Virus record (IMG/VR): IMGVR_UViG_3300032605_000018
Location: 1-59,315 of that record
Strand: one strand, 5' to 3'
Origin: a virus
DNA length: 59,315 bases
The position numbers and the translations under genes were made by a program. The notes under the pieces are model-generated. The model worked only from the letters and a program-made list of their open reading frames with translations. It did no database searches and was not told the origin of the DNA. How positions within the stretch are numbered: the stretch's first letter is position 1; every line of letters begins with the position of its first letter. Of the stretch, positions 40,395-49,539 are shown piece after piece.

Positions 40395-41061
40395 GTAGAT
40401 ACTGCTCAATTGAATTAAAGATTTGATCTTTGGTGTACAAATACGGAGTCAATAGCGTAATGTTTTCTACCCGACTGTATGTTAAATTTAAGCTGGGGAA
40501 AAATTTATCAACAATTTCTCTATTGGCAATTGGTTCCGATACTAAATTTTGTTCTCGTGTGCCGGAGTTGATCATGTTACTAATATCAAATTCTATGTTG
40601 GTTAAATCGTACCATTGTAGCGTATAATCTAGATTTATTTTATCGGTGTACACGTTATGCTTGAGATCATACAACGGGTTCTTTTTAAGGTCCTTGTGTA
40701 TCAATGAACTTAATCTTGGTATATACGAATTAAAATTGGATTTAACAAATTCCTCTAACCATAGTCTATTTTTACCGTAAGGTAAATTGGGACGCAAGAT
40801 ACTATCTACTGTACCGATCAATATTACTGTGCCAATTTCTGTAGCTTTTAGTGCAGTAGCGAGATTCTGAATATTAACAAGATCAGCATTGGCATCAGCA
40901 TTGGCCACTAGCCTGTTGCCTGTTGGGGCTGCTATATACACTTTATCAAATTTATAATCGGAAATCTGATTAATATTACTTGAATTAAACTCATGTGTAT
41001 ACGGAATTGTCTCTTTGAGATATCCGCCAATTAATCCATGTGTGCCAATGATTGCATTCAT
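40387..41061 (-). CDS. Short NAD(P)-binding epimerase-like protein
   Basis: A 224-residue protein starting MNAIIGTHGLIGG, a Rossmann nucleotide-binding loop, with KVYIAAPTGNR, VILIGTVDS and a Tyr-Gly-Lys (LPYGKNRLW, about 93-101) in the position of the SDR active-site Tyr-x3-Lys, though the spacing is shorter than standard. It lacks much of the C-terminal substrate domain of extended SDRs. It may be a reductase or a degenerate epimerase. Confidence 0.6.
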   Translation of the reverse strand: MNAIIGTHGLIGGYLKETIPYTHEFNSSNINQISDYKFDKVYIAAPTGNRLVANADANADLVNIQNLATALKATEIGTVILIGTVDSILRPNLPYGKNRLWLEEFVKSNFNSYIPRLSSLIHKDLKKNPLYDLKHNVYTDKINLDYTLQWYDLTNIEFDISNMINSGTREQNLVSEPIANREIVDKFFPSLNLTYSRVENITLLTPYLYTKDQIFNSIEQYLHV

Positions 41062-42071
41062 AGGGTATTTATAAACTCCAAAATAGGATCTAATATTTCT
41101 TTTTGTATTATGCCTGAGATAAATGTTTCACTATATAAATGATTAAAATTGTGCTCAATTATCTCTGCAGATAGACTATCCCCAAATAATGAAACGCTAT
41201 TGCCCGAATCTGCGTATTCTCTATATAACTTATATAACTCTGCTACTACTTCTGTTACCGCAGTTATTCTTGATGTACCGTGATATGTTGAGCTGTAATA
41301 ATACGATTTGTCGATAAATTTCTTTTCTATTGTAACATCACTCGGGATAGTGTCATACGATTCATTTATTTTGTGACTAAATGTTGCAAATCCTAATTTT
41401 TTAAATCTATCCAGTATTCCGGTGTGCCCTAGTATAATCATTGGATGTTTGTATGCAAAAGGTTTAATACTTTTTTCACTTATAAACTCGTCGTCTTCCA
41501 TGGTTGTTTCTGCTACTAAACTAAATTGTGTAGTAGAATACCAAGATTGATTTACGTAGGTTTGCCATTCGCCACTGGCATTATTGTATGCAATATCGTC
41601 GGGAATAAACACATTGCGAGATGCATAGCTTATCAATGAAGATGCATGATACTGTTTTATATTATCATATAATTGTGTTCTATGATCTCTTTCGGCATTC
41701 ATAAGACATAACATAAACTTGGTCGGCTTTGTTGGAATAGGTATTATAGTATTGTTATCTCTTAATAGACTTTGATTGGCAATTATCCAATTTGGGGATT
41801 TTAAATTTAACACATTGTTGGTGGTTACTGGCGTACCAGAATGATCCCACAGATAATCATGAACTAGTTTGTATCCGTCATCAACTAAATCTTGATACCA
41901 ATTTGATTCTTTCCACCACGCCCATAATACATAATCAACTTTGTTGTAGGTAGCAGTTACGTCATATGGTTCTATATTAAAATAGTCAAGCAAGTACGGA
42001 TGCCACTTTTTGTTACAAACAAGAGATTGTAATCCAGTTACTGGATGATACAGAATTGTTTTTTTATTCAT
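41058..42071 (-). CDS. Glycosyltransferase-like protein, paralogue of 31879-33030
   Basis: A 337-residue protein. FISEKSIKPFAYKHPMIIL, then FKKLGFATFSHKINESYD (about 198-236) parallels the same region of the rightward protein at 31879 and resembles fucosyltransferase-type C-termini. The N-terminal part is Trp- and Tyr-rich (VLWAWWKESNWYQDL). It overlaps a radical SAM gene by 8 nt and the epimerase-like gene by 4 nt. Donor and acceptor unknown. Confidence 0.58.
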   Translation of the reverse strand: MNKKTILYHPVTGLQSLVCNKKWHPYLLDYFNIEPYDVTATYNKVDYVLWAWWKESNWYQDLVDDGYKLVHDYLWDHSGTPVTTNNVLNLKSPNWIIANQSLLRDNNTIIPIPTKPTKFMLCLMNAERDHRTQLYDNIKQYHASSLISYASRNVFIPDDIAYNNASGEWQTYVNQSWYSTTQFSLVAETTMEDDEFISEKSIKPFAYKHPMIILGHTGILDRFKKLGFATFSHKINESYDTIPSDVTIEKKFIDKSYYYSSTYHGTSRITAVTEVVAELYKLYREYADSGNSVSLFGDSLSAEIIEHNFNHLYSETFISGIIQKEILDPILEFINTL

Positions 42072-43278
42072 ATCCCATAGCTCGAGCTATTTCAGGATGT
42101 GTATCTGTAAAACATTGTTTGCGATGGGCATCTGTACGTTGCATTTTAAATAAGAACTCACTGCCGTCGCTACCTGTACCATTTTCAATAAACTTAATTA
42201 CATTGTTTATTTCTTGTTGATACTTGGCAGACGACCAGAAGGTTGTTTTCAGTTTGTTTAATACCAACTCCTGCGCGGTAGGAGTCATTTTTTGTATGCT
42301 CATATGATCTGGGCTGTGCATCATATTGAAGTAAATACTACCAAACGGTTTGGTATCTGCCCAAGCAAGTAGTTCATCTAGGTAATAAACGTTCTGTATG
42401 TTAATAGTAAAGCATAACTGTGTAGTAATGTTTGGAGTATCTATACGGCGAGCTAGATGCACATCGTCAATAATTTTATTTGCTAGATCCCATTTAGCGC
42501 CATAACGTTCGTACTCGAATCTTTTGCCCACGTTGTCGATACTAAATGCAATATCTACTCGTCCAAATTGATTCCATATCTGTGTGTTATCACTTAGCTC
42601 TTGTGTAGCATTAGTGTTGTAATGAATATCAATATGTTTACTATGTCCCATGGCTGCTGCATATTTTAATAAATCAAAATGTTCTTGTATCATCCATGGC
42701 TCACCGCCGGTGAATTCAAAGTACTTGATGTTGGGCAACAGGTCTCGCATGTTATCCCAGAACGTTTCGGTCTTGCGCGGCCATGCTCCCGACTTTAACC
42801 AAGTATAAGCAATATGTTCTTTCTTATTGAAGTCCTTGGGCATATATGCAAGTTCTTCTGCGGCCCAGGTACTACTAGACCATGACCCACATATACGACA
42901 TGCAAGATTACAAATATTACCTAGCTTTAAATCAACAAACCATAGTTGATCTGGGTCGTCGTTTTGCCAGTCAACTTGCTTGTATAGTTCTTTGAGTCTG
43001 ACTTGACTGTGTATACGTTTACTATCACGGCCTGCATCTTCTTCTTCCCAACAACGACTACATGTTGCTGGTTTTTCACCTCGCCGGAATTGACGGCGAA
43101 GGTCTTGCATATACTCACTATGGTATGCAACTTCTAAGTTTGTTTCTTTGAGATCGTACTTTTTTCCGTTCTCATCTGTGATTTCATCGTGCGCCATACA
43201 ACAAGGGCGTGTTGTTCCCATCGGGCTTGTTTCAATACTAACCCAGGGTAGCATACAGATTGTTTTTGGTAGTGTCAT
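42064..43278 (-). CDS. Radical SAM protein, N-terminal twitch-like Cys domain (type A)
   Basis: A 404-residue protein with the same inverted order: CMLPWVS (Cys8), PCC (26-27), CSRC (73-76), then CNLACRIC (Cys123/127/130) and FTGGEPWM. SAM-domain strands follow (HIDIHYNTNAT, VDIAFSIDNVG). It is clearly homologous to 38492 and 44270. The ATG overlaps the preceding stop (ATGA). Reaction unknown. Confidence 0.87.
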   Translation of the reverse strand: MTLPKTICMLPWVSIETSPMGTTRPCCMAHDEITDENGKKYDLKETNLEVAYHSEYMQDLRRQFRRGEKPATCSRCWEEEDAGRDSKRIHSQVRLKELYKQVDWQNDDPDQLWFVDLKLGNICNLACRICGSWSSSTWAAEELAYMPKDFNKKEHIAYTWLKSGAWPRKTETFWDNMRDLLPNIKYFEFTGGEPWMIQEHFDLLKYAAAMGHSKHIDIHYNTNATQELSDNTQIWNQFGRVDIAFSIDNVGKRFEYERYGAKWDLANKIIDDVHLARRIDTPNITTQLCFTINIQNVYYLDELLAWADTKPFGSIYFNMMHSPDHMSIQKMTPTAQELVLNKLKTTFWSSAKYQQEINNVIKFIENGTGSDGSEFLFKMQRTDAHRKQCFTDTHPEIARAMGYE

Positions 43279-44273
43279 TCTTTAATTCCGCATTGTTCGT
43301 TACAGGCAAATATTTTGCCTTCCGGCACACTTAGTTGCCATGTTGTTTCTATCTTATTAAACCATTTAATAGCATCTTCGATGCTGTATTCTAAAGCATT
43401 ATTGTTTGATATCAATGGTTGTAATTGTGCATTACTAGATCTTCTAGTACTGTTAAGCGGATAAAATCCCAACCAGCAACAGGGATATACTTCTCCGTTA
43501 GCACTTACATAAATTTCTTTATTCTTTATTGAGTAACAATCTATACGTCTATTACTTTTTTCATTACGGACTGCACCGCCGGGGTCTGTGAGATATGTGT
43601 GACTATCATCCCATAATTCATCAAAGTCTGTTTTACCTTGATAGTTACCAACTATATGACTTAACCTTTTGTCTGAAGTAAACACAGGGAACGAGTTTCT
43701 TCCGTTATCCACTAACCAAAAGTTTTCAAATCCTAGTTGCTTACTCAACTCACGGCACTCTTCAACTTGATGTTGATTATGATCAAATACTATCATTGCC
43801 CAGGTTGCACGGCCGCCTGCTGTGATAAACTTAGTTGCGTTATCTATTATAAACTGCCAATCGGTATTTTGTCTATACAAATGATGTGTGTCAACAAGTC
43901 CATCAATTCTAAAATCAATTTTAACTTGAGATAGTTGCCCTAGCTTGGCCCATATATTAGGTTTTGCGCTGCCATTGGTGCTGATTTCTATTTCAATATC
44001 AGGATTAGCATCAATAAAATATTCAACAATGGCTAACCCATCACTTGCAGTAACAAAGTCACCGTGATTGCCATTTATCAATAGTTTGTTTAACTGACGA
44101 ATAAAGGCCACAGAGAAAATCTTCTTTACCTGTTCTAACTTCATATCACATAAAGGATACGTGCCTTCTATTACATCAACTCCACGAAAATTACGAGGAC
44201 AATCTGGACAGGCAGCATTACATCGTGTGCTTATTTCTAAATGCACTTGCTGTATATCTTTATACTCAATCAT
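43275..44273 (-). CDS. Radical SAM/SPASM protein, conventional order
   Basis: A 332-residue protein with the radical SAM motif at the very start (ISTRCNAACPDCPR, Cys18/22/25) and a SPASM-like cluster region at the end (EVYPCCWLGF, then CNEQCGIKE). Unlike its five neighbours it keeps the standard SPASM domain order, as in peptide-maturing enzymes. LINGNHGDF takes the place of the usual GGEP loop. It overlaps both neighbours by 4 nt. Confidence 0.85.
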   Translation of the reverse strand: MIEYKDIQQVHLEISTRCNAACPDCPRNFRGVDVIEGTYPLCDMKLEQVKKIFSVAFIRQLNKLLINGNHGDFVTASDGLAIVEYFIDANPDIEIEISTNGSAKPNIWAKLGQLSQVKIDFRIDGLVDTHHLYRQNTDWQFIIDNATKFITAGGRATWAMIVFDHNQHQVEECRELSKQLGFENFWLVDNGRNSFPVFTSDKRLSHIVGNYQGKTDFDELWDDSHTYLTDPGGAVRNEKSNRRIDCYSIKNKEIYVSANGEVYPCCWLGFYPLNSTRRSSNAQLQPLISNNNALEYSIEDAIKWFNKIETTWQLSVPEGKIFACNEQCGIKE

Positions 44274-45598
44274 TGCAATTCTTTAAACTCTGGAAATAAG
44301 TCCCAGAAACTTTCTTTTCGTAATTCATCTAATACACGTGTTTCTTCTACAAAACGTGGCCAGTGTTCCGTAGCATGATTGTCTTTCATTAGACTTAACA
44401 AACTCTGATACCCAGTGGTTGCTCTACGTAACGTATCCTGTGGATCTAGCCAGGCAATATGTTCTTCATATGCAGGATAGATTACACGCTCTTTGAACTC
44501 CTGGGGAAATATATCACAACGATACCACTCGGGACTTTGGCAAATATTGATATTCCAATCCTTTGCTTGAATCAATCCCAACTTTGTCCATTCTTTGTGA
44601 AAGTCTAATACATGCATTATGTTCATGGAGCTAACTGTGGAGCTAACATAAAAGTCCACGTGCGGGACTTCCTTCATCATGCGTTCGCGGTTCTCTATTG
44701 TTTGCTTCCAGTCTGCACCCTTGCGTATTAATTCTGCTTGTGGGCCCATGCCATCTAAACTAGCACCAACACTTACGTTTTTAAAGTGTTTCCAGTATTC
44801 AAATACGTGTTTATCTTTATAGCGCATTTCGCTAAAGTTTGTATTGTACTGTAAACGAATATCTGTTTTACCTGCGTCAATTAGCTTCTCTAGCAAGTAA
44901 TAATGCTCTTTCATAATCAGCGGCTCGCCACCAGCAAAGTACACTTGCTCTAGGTGGGGGATATGTTCTTCCATTTGTTCAAGCATGCCATCTTCTGTTC
45001 CTGTAGCATATTCCACTCGTGCCATGTCGCGACCAAGAACATCGGGTACACGCTTGTATAACTTAACATGATCGTTGTACCAGTTACTGCTGAAAATAGG
45101 ACCGCAGGAACGGCAGCGGAAATTGCAGAGATTGCTAAAACGCACATCCCAATAACGAATCTTGAATTCTTCATGTGTGCCATCATCTTTGGTGTCCTTT
45201 ATCTCTTTGATCATATGCCCGTAGTTACGGTTAGCATCGTTACGCATACTAAACGCACCGTGCTTCTCTTGCTCGTAGCACTTGGTACATTCAACACAAG
45301 GTTTATCCTGTAGCATATTGCTACGCATAGTCTTGTACTTGTCTTGATTCCATACTTCCTTCATTGTATTCTTACGCAGGTCTCCGACAGGGTGCCAGTA
45401 GTCTGCTAAACAGCAAGGATACACCCGACCATCCGGAAAGGCATGCATGTGCATCCATGGTAACATACAGAATGTGTCACTGTGTGTTAGTTTACGATAT
45501 TCGTCTTCTGTTAATTCACTGCGTTCAATGAAATACGGAGCACGTGCATTATAGTCGTACCCTTTATCGTAAAATCCTGCTACTGTATTGTCTGTCAT
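44270..45598 (-). CDS. Radical SAM protein, N-terminal twitch-like Cys domain (type A)
   Basis: About 442 residues from the ATG overlapping the previous stop at 45598. The auxiliary region FCMLPWMHMHAFPDGRVYPCC, cut here for length to CMLPWMHMH and GRVYPCC, followed by CVECTKC, precedes the radical SAM motif CNFRCRSC and FAGGEPLIM. This N-terminal block looks like a SPASM half (the 'G-x-V-x-PCC' strand) moved in front. The N-terminal ~40 residues are an extra charged extension. Reaction unknown. Confidence 0.87.
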   Translation of the reverse strand: MTDNTVAGFYDKGYDYNARAPYFIERSELTEDEYRKLTHSDTFCMLPWMHMHAFPDGRVYPCCLADYWHPVGDLRKNTMKEVWNQDKYKTMRSNMLQDKPCVECTKCYEQEKHGAFSMRNDANRNYGHMIKEIKDTKDDGTHEEFKIRYWDVRFSNLCNFRCRSCGPIFSSNWYNDHVKLYKRVPDVLGRDMARVEYATGTEDGMLEQMEEHIPHLEQVYFAGGEPLIMKEHYYLLEKLIDAGKTDIRLQYNTNFSEMRYKDKHVFEYWKHFKNVSVGASLDGMGPQAELIRKGADWKQTIENRERMMKEVPHVDFYVSSTVSSMNIMHVLDFHKEWTKLGLIQAKDWNINICQSPEWYRCDIFPQEFKERVIYPAYEEHIAWLDPQDTLRRATTGYQSLLSLMKDNHATEHWPRFVEETRVLDELRKESFWDLFPEFKELQ

Positions 45599-46944
45599 AT
45601 TGAATTGTACCAATTGGCTAATATAGGAAATGTGTCTGCAAAGTTCTTACCGCGACGCTGATCATATTGTATGTAAAATTGTTTAAAGTCTTGCTGTAGT
45701 ACTGATTGTTCTGCTGCGCCCATGTGCGGTGTTTTAACCACATCAAGATAATCAATCAAGCGTTGCAATTGATTGCGTTCAAACTCGTGAAGCATAGGAT
45801 CATTGCAATTGGTATCGAGCCAATCTTGCAAACGAATTTTAAAGTGTGTACGAATATTATCTGGAAGAACTAATGGACTTTGAAAACTTGGAAAGCGTAA
45901 TATATTTAGCGAAAATGTAGGGAAGTCTTTTCCATATTCGCGTTTCCAGTTCATCATGCATTCCAGGAAACTATCCAATGAATCTAAACACAATGCATTA
46001 ATTGTACACATCACATGAAACCCACGCAATTTACCCGACGTCATTAATTTCTCAGCATTGTTTGCCCAATCATCAAATACTAGGCCATCACGTATATATT
46101 CTGCTTGCAGATTCATTGCTTCGTTACTGGTGTAAAGATCAAATACTACTCCATCAATGCTTGCTAGTAACCGATCAACATCAACATCTGTGCCTAAGTT
46201 ACTGTTAAATGCCAAGCGTGTATTACTCTTACCCTTGTTGGTCTTAAACCAATCTAATAGCTTCCATGTATCACCGGACATGAGCGGTTCGCCGCCAGTG
46301 ACACGTAGTTCTTTTAATGTTTTGTGCAGGTCGGTTTCCCACCATTTGTGGAACGCTTCAACATACGGATTAACTTCTCCAAAGCGGTATAACTGACTGC
46401 TATCATGTATGTGAGTAAAGTGATTACGACCGTCGCTAGTAAGATTAGTATAAGGACCATTCTGCTTGATATCTTTAACCCAAGTACTACTAAACGCCGG
46501 ATTACAGTAAGAGCAAGCAAACTGGCAGGTGCGGTCAAAGGCAATTTCAAGTGTTTGCAAATCCACGTCTGCATTGCTATCCAAGTTGAACGCATCATCT
46601 AAATCCTTGTCTTCGTATATAACTGTTTTGTAAACACGATCACTAATGTTATCGCGGCCAATGTCTTCTATCTTCCAGCAGTACTCGCAACCTGCAGGGC
46701 GTTCGCCTTTTTGCATCATTGCACGTTCAGATTTCTTCTTAGCTGTGTTATGTAATGCTTTAGGATTTGCTTGAACATCTGCTATACTAACTTGGTGCGG
46801 TAAGGGATGATGACAACTAGTAGTCTGCCCTGATCCCAGCCATATAGTAGCGTTGTACCATTTGGCGCCACAGAAGCTTTCTGACTTGATGTCAATTACT
46901 CTGCGCTTGTATTCAAAATCTGTTTCGTTATTAATTCTGGGCAT
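45595..46944 (-). CDS. Radical SAM protein, N-terminal Cys/His domain (type B)
   Basis: A 449-residue protein. In the N-terminal domain Cys25, CHHP (Cys44) and CEYC (86-89) replace the CxxPW/PCC/CxxC pattern of type A, so the second of the paired Cys has become His. The radical SAM motif is CQFACSYC (140-147), followed by VTGGEPLM. It is most like its upstream neighbour at 46931. The two also share N-terminal spacing (ALHNT, KK, CxYCW). Confidence 0.86.
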   Translation of the reverse strand: MPRINNETDFEYKRRVIDIKSESFCGAKWYNATIWLGSGQTTSCHHPLPHQVSIADVQANPKALHNTAKKKSERAMMQKGERPAGCEYCWKIEDIGRDNISDRVYKTVIYEDKDLDDAFNLDSNADVDLQTLEIAFDRTCQFACSYCNPAFSSTWVKDIKQNGPYTNLTSDGRNHFTHIHDSSQLYRFGEVNPYVEAFHKWWETDLHKTLKELRVTGGEPLMSGDTWKLLDWFKTNKGKSNTRLAFNSNLGTDVDVDRLLASIDGVVFDLYTSNEAMNLQAEYIRDGLVFDDWANNAEKLMTSGKLRGFHVMCTINALCLDSLDSFLECMMNWKREYGKDFPTFSLNILRFPSFQSPLVLPDNIRTHFKIRLQDWLDTNCNDPMLHEFERNQLQRLIDYLDVVKTPHMGAAEQSVLQQDFKQFYIQYDQRRGKNFADTFPILANWYNSI

Positions 46945-48316
46945 GGTATTTACATTCGTTCCAAAACTCTTTCATTTCAGGAAAGGTTTCTAAAAAATTA
47001 GTCTTGCGACGTTTATCGTGTTCATTAAAGAAACGATAAAAATCTGCTCTTTGTAGTTTAACATAGTTTGGGTCTAAATTACGACCTTCTCGCATCCAGT
47101 CTATGTCACGACGCATACGTTGTACTTCGTAATCTTTAAATCCTTGGAATGGTTTATCTGCGGTTTCTAAATTGAGTTCCATCCAGTCTGCTACACGCTC
47201 TAGTACACCTACATATACTTCAGGTAGTATCTGTATACTTTGCCATGTAGGTGTGCGTAGTAAGGGAGTATCGAACCAGACACGCTGATATGTTGTACTG
47301 TGTGTTCTACGTAGACTTAGTATATAATCTAGCTGACGTTGTATTCCTAATACACTTAAATTATTCATTGTAATAATAAATGTCAAACTATTGCGATATG
47401 GAATTTCTGTTAAGAAACGTTCTACGTTGTCGACCACACGATTTGCATTCATCCCGTGCCTGATATATTCGGCATGTGCAGGAATTCCGGAATCCAAACT
47501 AACAAACTGCATGAAGTGTTCAATTTGGGTATTACAAAGTTGCTTAACGTAACCTAAGTACTTCTCCATTAATGCTGGCTCCACACTAAAGTTACTGGTT
47601 ACGTTTAAGTGTAGTTCGGGATTGGGTAATGCTAATACATAGTCAAATACTTTGTATGTATTCTTATCCATTAGCGGTTCACCACCGGTCATACGGAAAT
47701 GTTTTAGTTTTGGGTACAGCTCGGGCCACCACTGCCAAAATGCATCAACATAGGGATTGGTGTCGCGACTAGGTATAGGACGGTTACGACCAGTAAAGTG
47801 ACTGCTATCGTTATGAATAGTGCTTGTAGGATATCCTCCCCACTTATCAACTTCTGCTTGCCAAGTTGAACTAAACTGCGGGCTACAGTAACTACAAGAC
47901 AAATTGCAAGCGTGGTTAAAATTAACTTCCACATAACTAGGAATAACGTCATTTTCTTCTCCGGTACTGTTTATGATTGCATCGTAATCACTTGCTGCCC
48001 AGGGCTCACCGGATCTATAATGACGATCACTTAATTGGCCGTGTGCTTCTATATTCCAACAATAACTACACTCACTAGGTTTTTCTTGTTTGAGCATGAT
48101 AACACGTTGTTGTTTCTTATGCTCAGTATTATGTAATGCGCCAGGATTGTCTTTAAGTGCGTCTGCATCAATTTGATGTAGTGGCGGATGGTAACAGGAG
48201 TTATTAAGTCCTGTTGGTAAGTGCAGGCTTACTTGCTTCCATTTGGCTAAACAGAGTGCAGGACCTAAGTTGTCCTTCATAAACTCTGCCGATGCCATAA
48301 AATCTGATTTACTCAC
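46931..48316 (-). CDS. Radical SAM protein, N-terminal Cys/His domain (type B)
   Basis: A 461-residue paralogue of the next gene: Cys22, CYHPP (Cys41), CSYC (83-86), then radical SAM CNLSCSYC (137-144) and MTGGEPLM. It starts at a GTG overlapping the glycosyltransferase stop by 8 nt; an ATG six codons in is the alternative. Shared features with 45595 (ALHNTEHKK, EKPSECSYCWNIE) indicate a recent tandem duplication. Confidence 0.86.
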   Translation of the reverse strand: MSKSDFMASAEFMKDNLGPALCLAKWKQVSLHLPTGLNNSCYHPPLHQIDADALKDNPGALHNTEHKKQQRVIMLKQEKPSECSYCWNIEAHGQLSDRHYRSGEPWAASDYDAIINSTGEENDVIPSYVEVNFNHACNLSCSYCSPQFSSTWQAEVDKWGGYPTSTIHNDSSHFTGRNRPIPSRDTNPYVDAFWQWWPELYPKLKHFRMTGGEPLMDKNTYKVFDYVLALPNPELHLNVTSNFSVEPALMEKYLGYVKQLCNTQIEHFMQFVSLDSGIPAHAEYIRHGMNANRVVDNVERFLTEIPYRNSLTFIITMNNLSVLGIQRQLDYILSLRRTHSTTYQRVWFDTPLLRTPTWQSIQILPEVYVGVLERVADWMELNLETADKPFQGFKDYEVQRMRRDIDWMREGRNLDPNYVKLQRADFYRFFNEHDKRRKTNFLETFPEMKEFWNECKYHAQN

Positions 48317-49205
48317 GTGCCATTGGTCCTAAGTTTTTAAATACTGCTTTGTAATGATGCTTAAAGAATTTGCTTTCTTCTGCGTCCATGTCTACAATAG
48401 GCAATCCCAAGCGTGTGCGTAGCGTACTGCCTATACGTCTACATGCATCTTGATCATCATCTTTAAATACTTCCCACAACTTAGCAAGCGTGTCAAAGTC
48501 TTGTACTTGACGATGATCCCATCCTTCTAACATCATCATGTATGTGCCAAGACGTGCTCCGTATATAGCCCAGAAACCATTGTCTGCATCTGCTCCTACT
48601 GTTTGCCAAACACACAAATGATCATAGTTGCGACCATGAACTCGCTTTTCAAATTCTGCTGCAGATATTTTTGCTCCACGGTCTAATGCCATCTTTACAC
48701 CCTCACGGAAGCCGGCTCGCCATGCTTGGAAAGGAGTAGCGTTAGGGAATGTAGTTGAGTAGCAATCATTCATTGCCCAGTAGTTAGGATAAAAACAAAA
48801 CTCTACATCGTTCTCTGCTGTGCCATCCGTTGCTTCATGTGTACGCATATTGTAGATAAAGTCTTTAGTCCAGCAACTCATTCCCCCGTTACCGTATAAA
48901 AGGCCGTTAACGATATTACGAGCTTTCCACCGAAATACACAATCTCGGTTATTATCATCTAATGTGAGTTGGAGATTGAAGAAAGCAGGATCTGGAATAT
49001 TGTCGCCGTCAATAAGTACAAAGCGATCACTGTCACTCGCATCAGCGGCTGCTTTATGTGCAGCATCTGAACCCTTAACGCCGTCCACTCGTTTTGCCCA
49101 AGGGACCATATTTTGTATATGTATCCAGTTTTGTTCTTTATTAGGTTCATCATAGGTCAAGTAAATGCAGTCTAAGTCTGCTACATCAATTATTTCTGTG
49201 GGCAT
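48309..49205 (-). CDS. Glycosyltransferase (GT-A-type) with DGDN motif
   Basis: A 298-residue protein. DRFVLIDGDNIPDP (60-73) gives the metal/nucleotide-sugar-binding DxD of GT-A enzymes. ARNIVNGLLYGNGGM and PFQAWRAGFREGVKM recur in the C-terminal domain of the 1013-residue protein, where DGDN is absent. This is therefore the probably active member of that pair. It overlaps neighbours on both sides within the operon. Confidence 0.75.
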   Translation of the reverse strand: MPTEIIDVADLDCIYLTYDEPNKEQNWIHIQNMVPWAKRVDGVKGSDAAHKAAADASDSDRFVLIDGDNIPDPAFFNLQLTLDDNNRDCVFRWKARNIVNGLLYGNGGMSCWTKDFIYNMRTHEATDGTAENDVEFCFYPNYWAMNDCYSTTFPNATPFQAWRAGFREGVKMALDRGAKISAAEFEKRVHGRNYDHLCVWQTVGADADNGFWAIYGARLGTYMMMLEGWDHRQVQDFDTLAKLWEVFKDDDQDACRRIGSTLRTRLGLPIVDMDAEESKFFKHHYKAVFKNLGPMARE

Positions 49206-49539
49206 AGTATTCTATTGTTGTGTGTGTATCTTCGGGTTCCAGCAATAATCCTGCGTGGTTTTTAACTACGCAATAACCATTATTAGACTTTTGTAATTTT
49301 ACACGATAACCAGCATCATGGTCAATCTTTTTAAGTTTTCCAGCAACTATTTTGTAATCAAAATACCGATCGTATTCCTGCTGAGTAACTATAACATACG
49401 GATCCGTGGTCAACGTATCCATGGTCATTGACCCCATAGTTATTTCGCCAAATTGATTATAGTATAACCGATATTCAATAGTTGGTTGCACTGGTAATTT
49501 GATTAGTGCGTGTAATTCAGCTAGGTATTCTGGATTCAT
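49186..49539 (-). CDS. Small phage protein
   Basis: A 117-residue product of unknown function, strand-rich, with VIVTQQEYDRYFDYKIVAGK (about 49-68), a pattern I recall in small marine-phage proteins located near fibre genes. It overlaps the neighbouring glycosyltransferases by about 20 nt on each side. Confidence 0.62.
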   Translation of the reverse strand: MNPEYLAELHALIKLPVQPTIEYRLYYNQFGEITMGSMTMDTLTTDPYVIVTQQEYDRYFDYKIVAGKLKKIDHDAGYRVKLQKSNNGYCVVKNHAGLLLEPEDTHTTIEYYAHRNN

